From Alcaligenaceae bacterium (lineage in GTDB: Bacteria; Pseudomonadota; Gammaproteobacteria; Burkholderiales; Burkholderiaceae_B): a stretch of 35,812 bases of DNA. The position numbers and the translations under genes are program-made. The notes beneath the pieces were generated by a model. The model searched no databases. It was not told the DNA's origin and saw only the letters and a list, made by a program, of their open reading frames with translations. The stretch's first letter is position 1. The number at the start of each line of letters is the position of its first letter. Positions 34,341 through 35,812 of this stretch are shown here, in pieces. Location: NCBI GenBank assembly GCA_029263615.1, contig JAJUFT010000023.1:1-35812 (forward strand), read 5' to 3'.

Positions 34341-35003
34341 ATGAAGAAGCGCACCCGAATCAAGTTATGTGGTTTTACGCGAGAAGAAGACGTCCAGCAT
34401 GCCGTTGCCGTCGGGGCGGACGCCGTTGGCATGATCTTCTTCTCCAAGAGTCGGCGTGCGGTCGGTATTGAGCAGGCGAAGGCGTTGCGCGCGCTGGTGC
34501 CTCCTTTCGTGGATGTCGTCGCGCTGTTCGTCAACCCGGAGGCCGACTACGTGCGAGAAGTGATTCACGAGGTGAACCCGGACATTCTGCAGTTTCACGG
34601 AACGGAATCACCGGGCACTTGCGCATCGTTCGGCAAACCCTATCTCAAGGCCTTCCATGTCGGAGCGCCGGGTTTGGAAACCCGCCAGGAAGTGCTGGAA
34701 CAGTGCCTGCGTTACCAAACGGCCGGGGCCTGGCTCTTCGATTCGTTCAGTGCAGGCTTCGGGGGCAGTGGGGAAGGGTTCGACCTTTCCCTGCTGGGTG
34801 GGGTGGTCAATTCTCCGCAGGCGCGGCCCGTCATCGTGGCCGGCGGCCTGACCCCCGAAAACGTGGGGTCATCCATCCGCCGCGTGCGGCCTTTCGCTGT
34901 GGATGTTGCAAGCGGCATTGAAGAATCGCCTGGAATCAAGTCGGCGGAAAAGATGACTGCTTTCATCCAGGCCGTGCAGTCGGTGGACACCGAATTGGCG
35001 TGA
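34341..35003 (+). CDS. trpF: Phosphoribosylanthranilate isomerase
   Basis: The 220 aa (beta/alpha)8 enzyme performs the third step of tryptophan synthesis from chorismate. It shows the catalytic-cysteine segment IKLCGFTREEDV, DAVGMIFFSKSRRAV, LQFHGTESP and the phosphate site around VAGGLTPENV and FAVDVASGIE. Length is standard. In related genomes trpB and trpA usually follow; here the next gene lies on the other strand and is disrupted. No terminator is apparent after its stop. Confidence 0.95.
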   Translation: MKKRTRIKLCGFTREEDVQHAVAVGADAVGMIFFSKSRRAVGIEQAKALRALVPPFVDVVALFVNPEADYVREVIHEVNPDILQFHGTESPGTCASFGKPYLKAFHVGAPGLETRQEVLEQCLRYQTAGAWLFDSFSAGFGGSGEGFDLSLLGGVVNSPQARPVIVAGGLTPENVGSSIRRVRPFAVDVASGIEESPGIKSAEKMTAFIQAVQSVDTELA

Positions 35004-35030
35004 TTGCGGTGCAGACGGAGGGGTCACGCG

Positions 35031-35643
35031 TCAATCATCGACGGGCGGTGCAGAAAACGTACGAATATCGGTAATCGTAATACCGTTGCGGTGCCGCCGT
35101 ATCAGGCCCGATCGCTCAAATGAGGCAAGGGTCTGATTCAGCCAGGTGCGACTTACCCCCACCATGCTGGCCAAGTCTTCCTGAGTCAGGCCGCGTATTT
35201 CACGCGAATGCGCATCGGGAGAGGCATCGTCCTGCATCGCCAGGCGTGTCATACTGCGCCGCAGGTTGATTGCGGCTGGTTGCAACACGGCCAGGCCGCT
35301 GCGGCGCATGCTGTCGTACGCCTGTGCAGCCAGAATGCGCATCATGTTGCGGGCGAATTGGGGAATGTTATCGAGTAGCGTGTACAGCGCACTTTGCGGA
35401 AGCATGAGCAGTTCGACTGGGTCGAGACTTTCTGCGGTCAGCGAGCGCCGCACGCCAAGATACGCACTGACAAGGCCAATGATGTAGTCGTCGGCCCAGA
35501 TGCCGGTGGTAAATTCGGCACCGTGTTCGGTGGTGTGTATGGTGCGAACCCGACCCGAGACGATCACGTAGAGCGACTGTGCAAAGTCGCCCTGACTGAA
35601 GATGCGGTACCGGGCAGGATGGGAACGCCGAATTAGATGCTGA
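35031..35643 (-). pseudogene. Crp/Fnr-family regulator gene, 5' end lost
   Basis: The frame encodes the C-terminal part of a cyclic-nucleotide-binding-type beta-roll (RYRIFSQGDFAQSLYVIVSG), the dimer helix and a Crp-type winged helix (GLTQEDLASMVGVSRTWLNQTLASFE, then RSGLIRR) ending at 35031. Upstream the frame stays open to a TGA at 35673-35675, but it holds no ATG, GTG or TTG before the GTG at 35565-35567, which would start in the middle of the beta-roll. The first ~25-40 residues are missing and IS200/IS605-type sequence begins where they should be. The end at 35643 is estimated from a TCAA at 35644-35647 (minus strand). Almost certainly non-functional as a full regulator; an internal-start product with only the DNA-binding half is conceivable. 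Confidence 0.8.
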
Positions 35644-35663
35644 TTGACCCGGTGCGCGGCAAG

Positions 35664-35683
35664 CCTCGGCTTTCAGGCCGGGG
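35664..35683 (-). repeat. Terminal hairpin of the IS200/IS605 element
   Basis: CCTCGGC (35664-35670), a 6-base loop and GCCGGGG (35677-35683) pair over 7 positions with one G-T wobble. Read on the minus strand it has the CCCCGGC...GCCGAGGCTTG form common at ends of this IS family. Confidence 0.65.
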
Positions 35684-35694
35684 AAGGATAGCGG

Positions 35695-35711
35695 GGACGC
35701 CGTAGGCGTCC
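35695..35711 (-). repeat. Hairpin just after the tnpA stop
   Basis: GGACGCC (35695-35701), GTA loop and GGCGTCC (35705-35711) form a perfect 7-bp stem, 9 bases beyond the transposase stop. It may belong to the right-end recognition structure or act in termination. Confidence 0.6.
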
Positions 35712-35720
35712 TTTGGGCGG

Positions 35721-35812
35721 TCAGTGTGGCGTCTGCTGCTGTTCGATGTACTGGCGGATGATCTCGATGGGTGCACCGCCGCAACTGCCTGCGAAGTAGG
35801 AGGGCGACCAAA
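35721..35812 (-). CDS. tnpA: IS200-family transposase TnpA, C-terminal fragment (partial at window edge)
   Basis: Thirty codons are visible before the TGA at 35721-35723 (minus strand). They read SPSYFAGSCGGAPIEIIRQY followed by IEQQQTPH, the typical C-terminus of the Y1 HUH transposases of IS200/IS605 elements. The catalytic HUH motif and tyrosine lie upstream, outside the window, so integrity cannot be judged. It is too short at this edge to be seen as an intact gene; the ordinary-looking open frame from 35811 to 35368 in another phase is a shadow. Confidence 0.8.
   Translation of the reverse strand, partial: WSPSYFAGSCGGAPIEIIRQYIEQQQTPH

Larger units (their letters stand above)
35644..35812 (-). 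mobile_element. IS200/IS605-family insertion sequence, right-end portion (partial)
   Basis: The segment carries the last codons of a TnpA-type transposase and, beyond its stop, two hairpins like those at the ends of IS200/IS605 elements. These elements move as single strands and end in subterminal hairpins rather than inverted repeats. The inner boundary at 35644 is a guess: TCAA there (minus strand) matches the right-end tetranucleotide known for IS608, and Crp-like coding begins right after. The other end is outside the window. Confidence 0.7.

Noticed and set aside
35368..35811. 147-codon minus-strand frame over the regulator remnant and IS end
   Set aside because: It runs in a different phase from both the Crp-like frame and the TnpA tail, and has no recognisable protein pattern.

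Overview
The window looks like chromosomal DNA of a GC-rich betaproteobacterium of the order Burkholderiales, most plausibly Alcaligenaceae. The grounds are the gene order leuC-leuD-leuB-asd-fimV-truA-...-trpF, the type II homoserine kinase next to a BPSS1780-like membrane protein, and a HAAT-type ABC transporter linked to an acyl-CoA ligase. This is inferred from gene content and order only. The window is almost fully coding; no stretch over 300 bases lacks a gene.

Region 1 (1-7311, all +): the distal part of a tad (Flp pilus / tight adherence) operon. It holds the 3' end of a probable TadE/TadG-like gene, a secreted protein I do not recognise, CpaB/RcpC, the secretin RcpA/CpaC, a TadA ATPase carrying an N-terminal FHA domain, TadB, TadC, and a DUF192 protein. 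The TadZ/CpaE gene usually found between rcpA and tadA is absent there. The genes overlap or nearly touch, so they probably form one transcript.

Region 2 (7312-15517, all +): a tightly packed uptake-and-activation operon. It has ATPase, permease, permease, binding protein and ATPase of a branched-chain-amino-acid-type (HAAT) ABC transporter, then a FadD-like acyl-CoA ligase, a TetR regulator and a crotonase-fold enzyme lacking both hydratase glutamates. The likely logic is import of a carboxylic acid, CoA activation and modification, with the regulator sensing the substrate or its CoA ester. The substrate cannot be read from sequence.

Region 3 (15530-24227): housekeeping genes on both strands. 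On minus: thrB with a membrane protein gene, and yihY overlapping a two-CBS-domain gene that ends at a good intrinsic terminator. On plus: dusA, then DUF2069-selO-aroC and an M48 lipoprotein protease.

Region 4 (24228-35003, +): leucine biosynthesis (leuC, leuD, terminator, leuB), asd, a FimV-like LysM protein, truA, a two-gene TRAP transporter (dctQ, dctM, no binding protein) and trpF. A palindrome sits just upstream of a candidate leuC promoter, and a textbook intrinsic terminator separates leuD from leuB.

Region 5 (35004-35812, -): a Crp/Fnr-family regulator gene whose 5' end is missing. Directly upstream lie the hairpin end and 3' tail of an IS200/IS605-family TnpA transposase gene, so the regulator was apparently decapitated by insertion.

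No tRNA, rRNA, CRISPR array or phage region was seen. The least ordinary items are the FHA-TadA fusion without TadZ, the crotonase with an isomerase/dehalogenase-like active site, the leu operon regulatory structures, and the insertion-truncated regulator.
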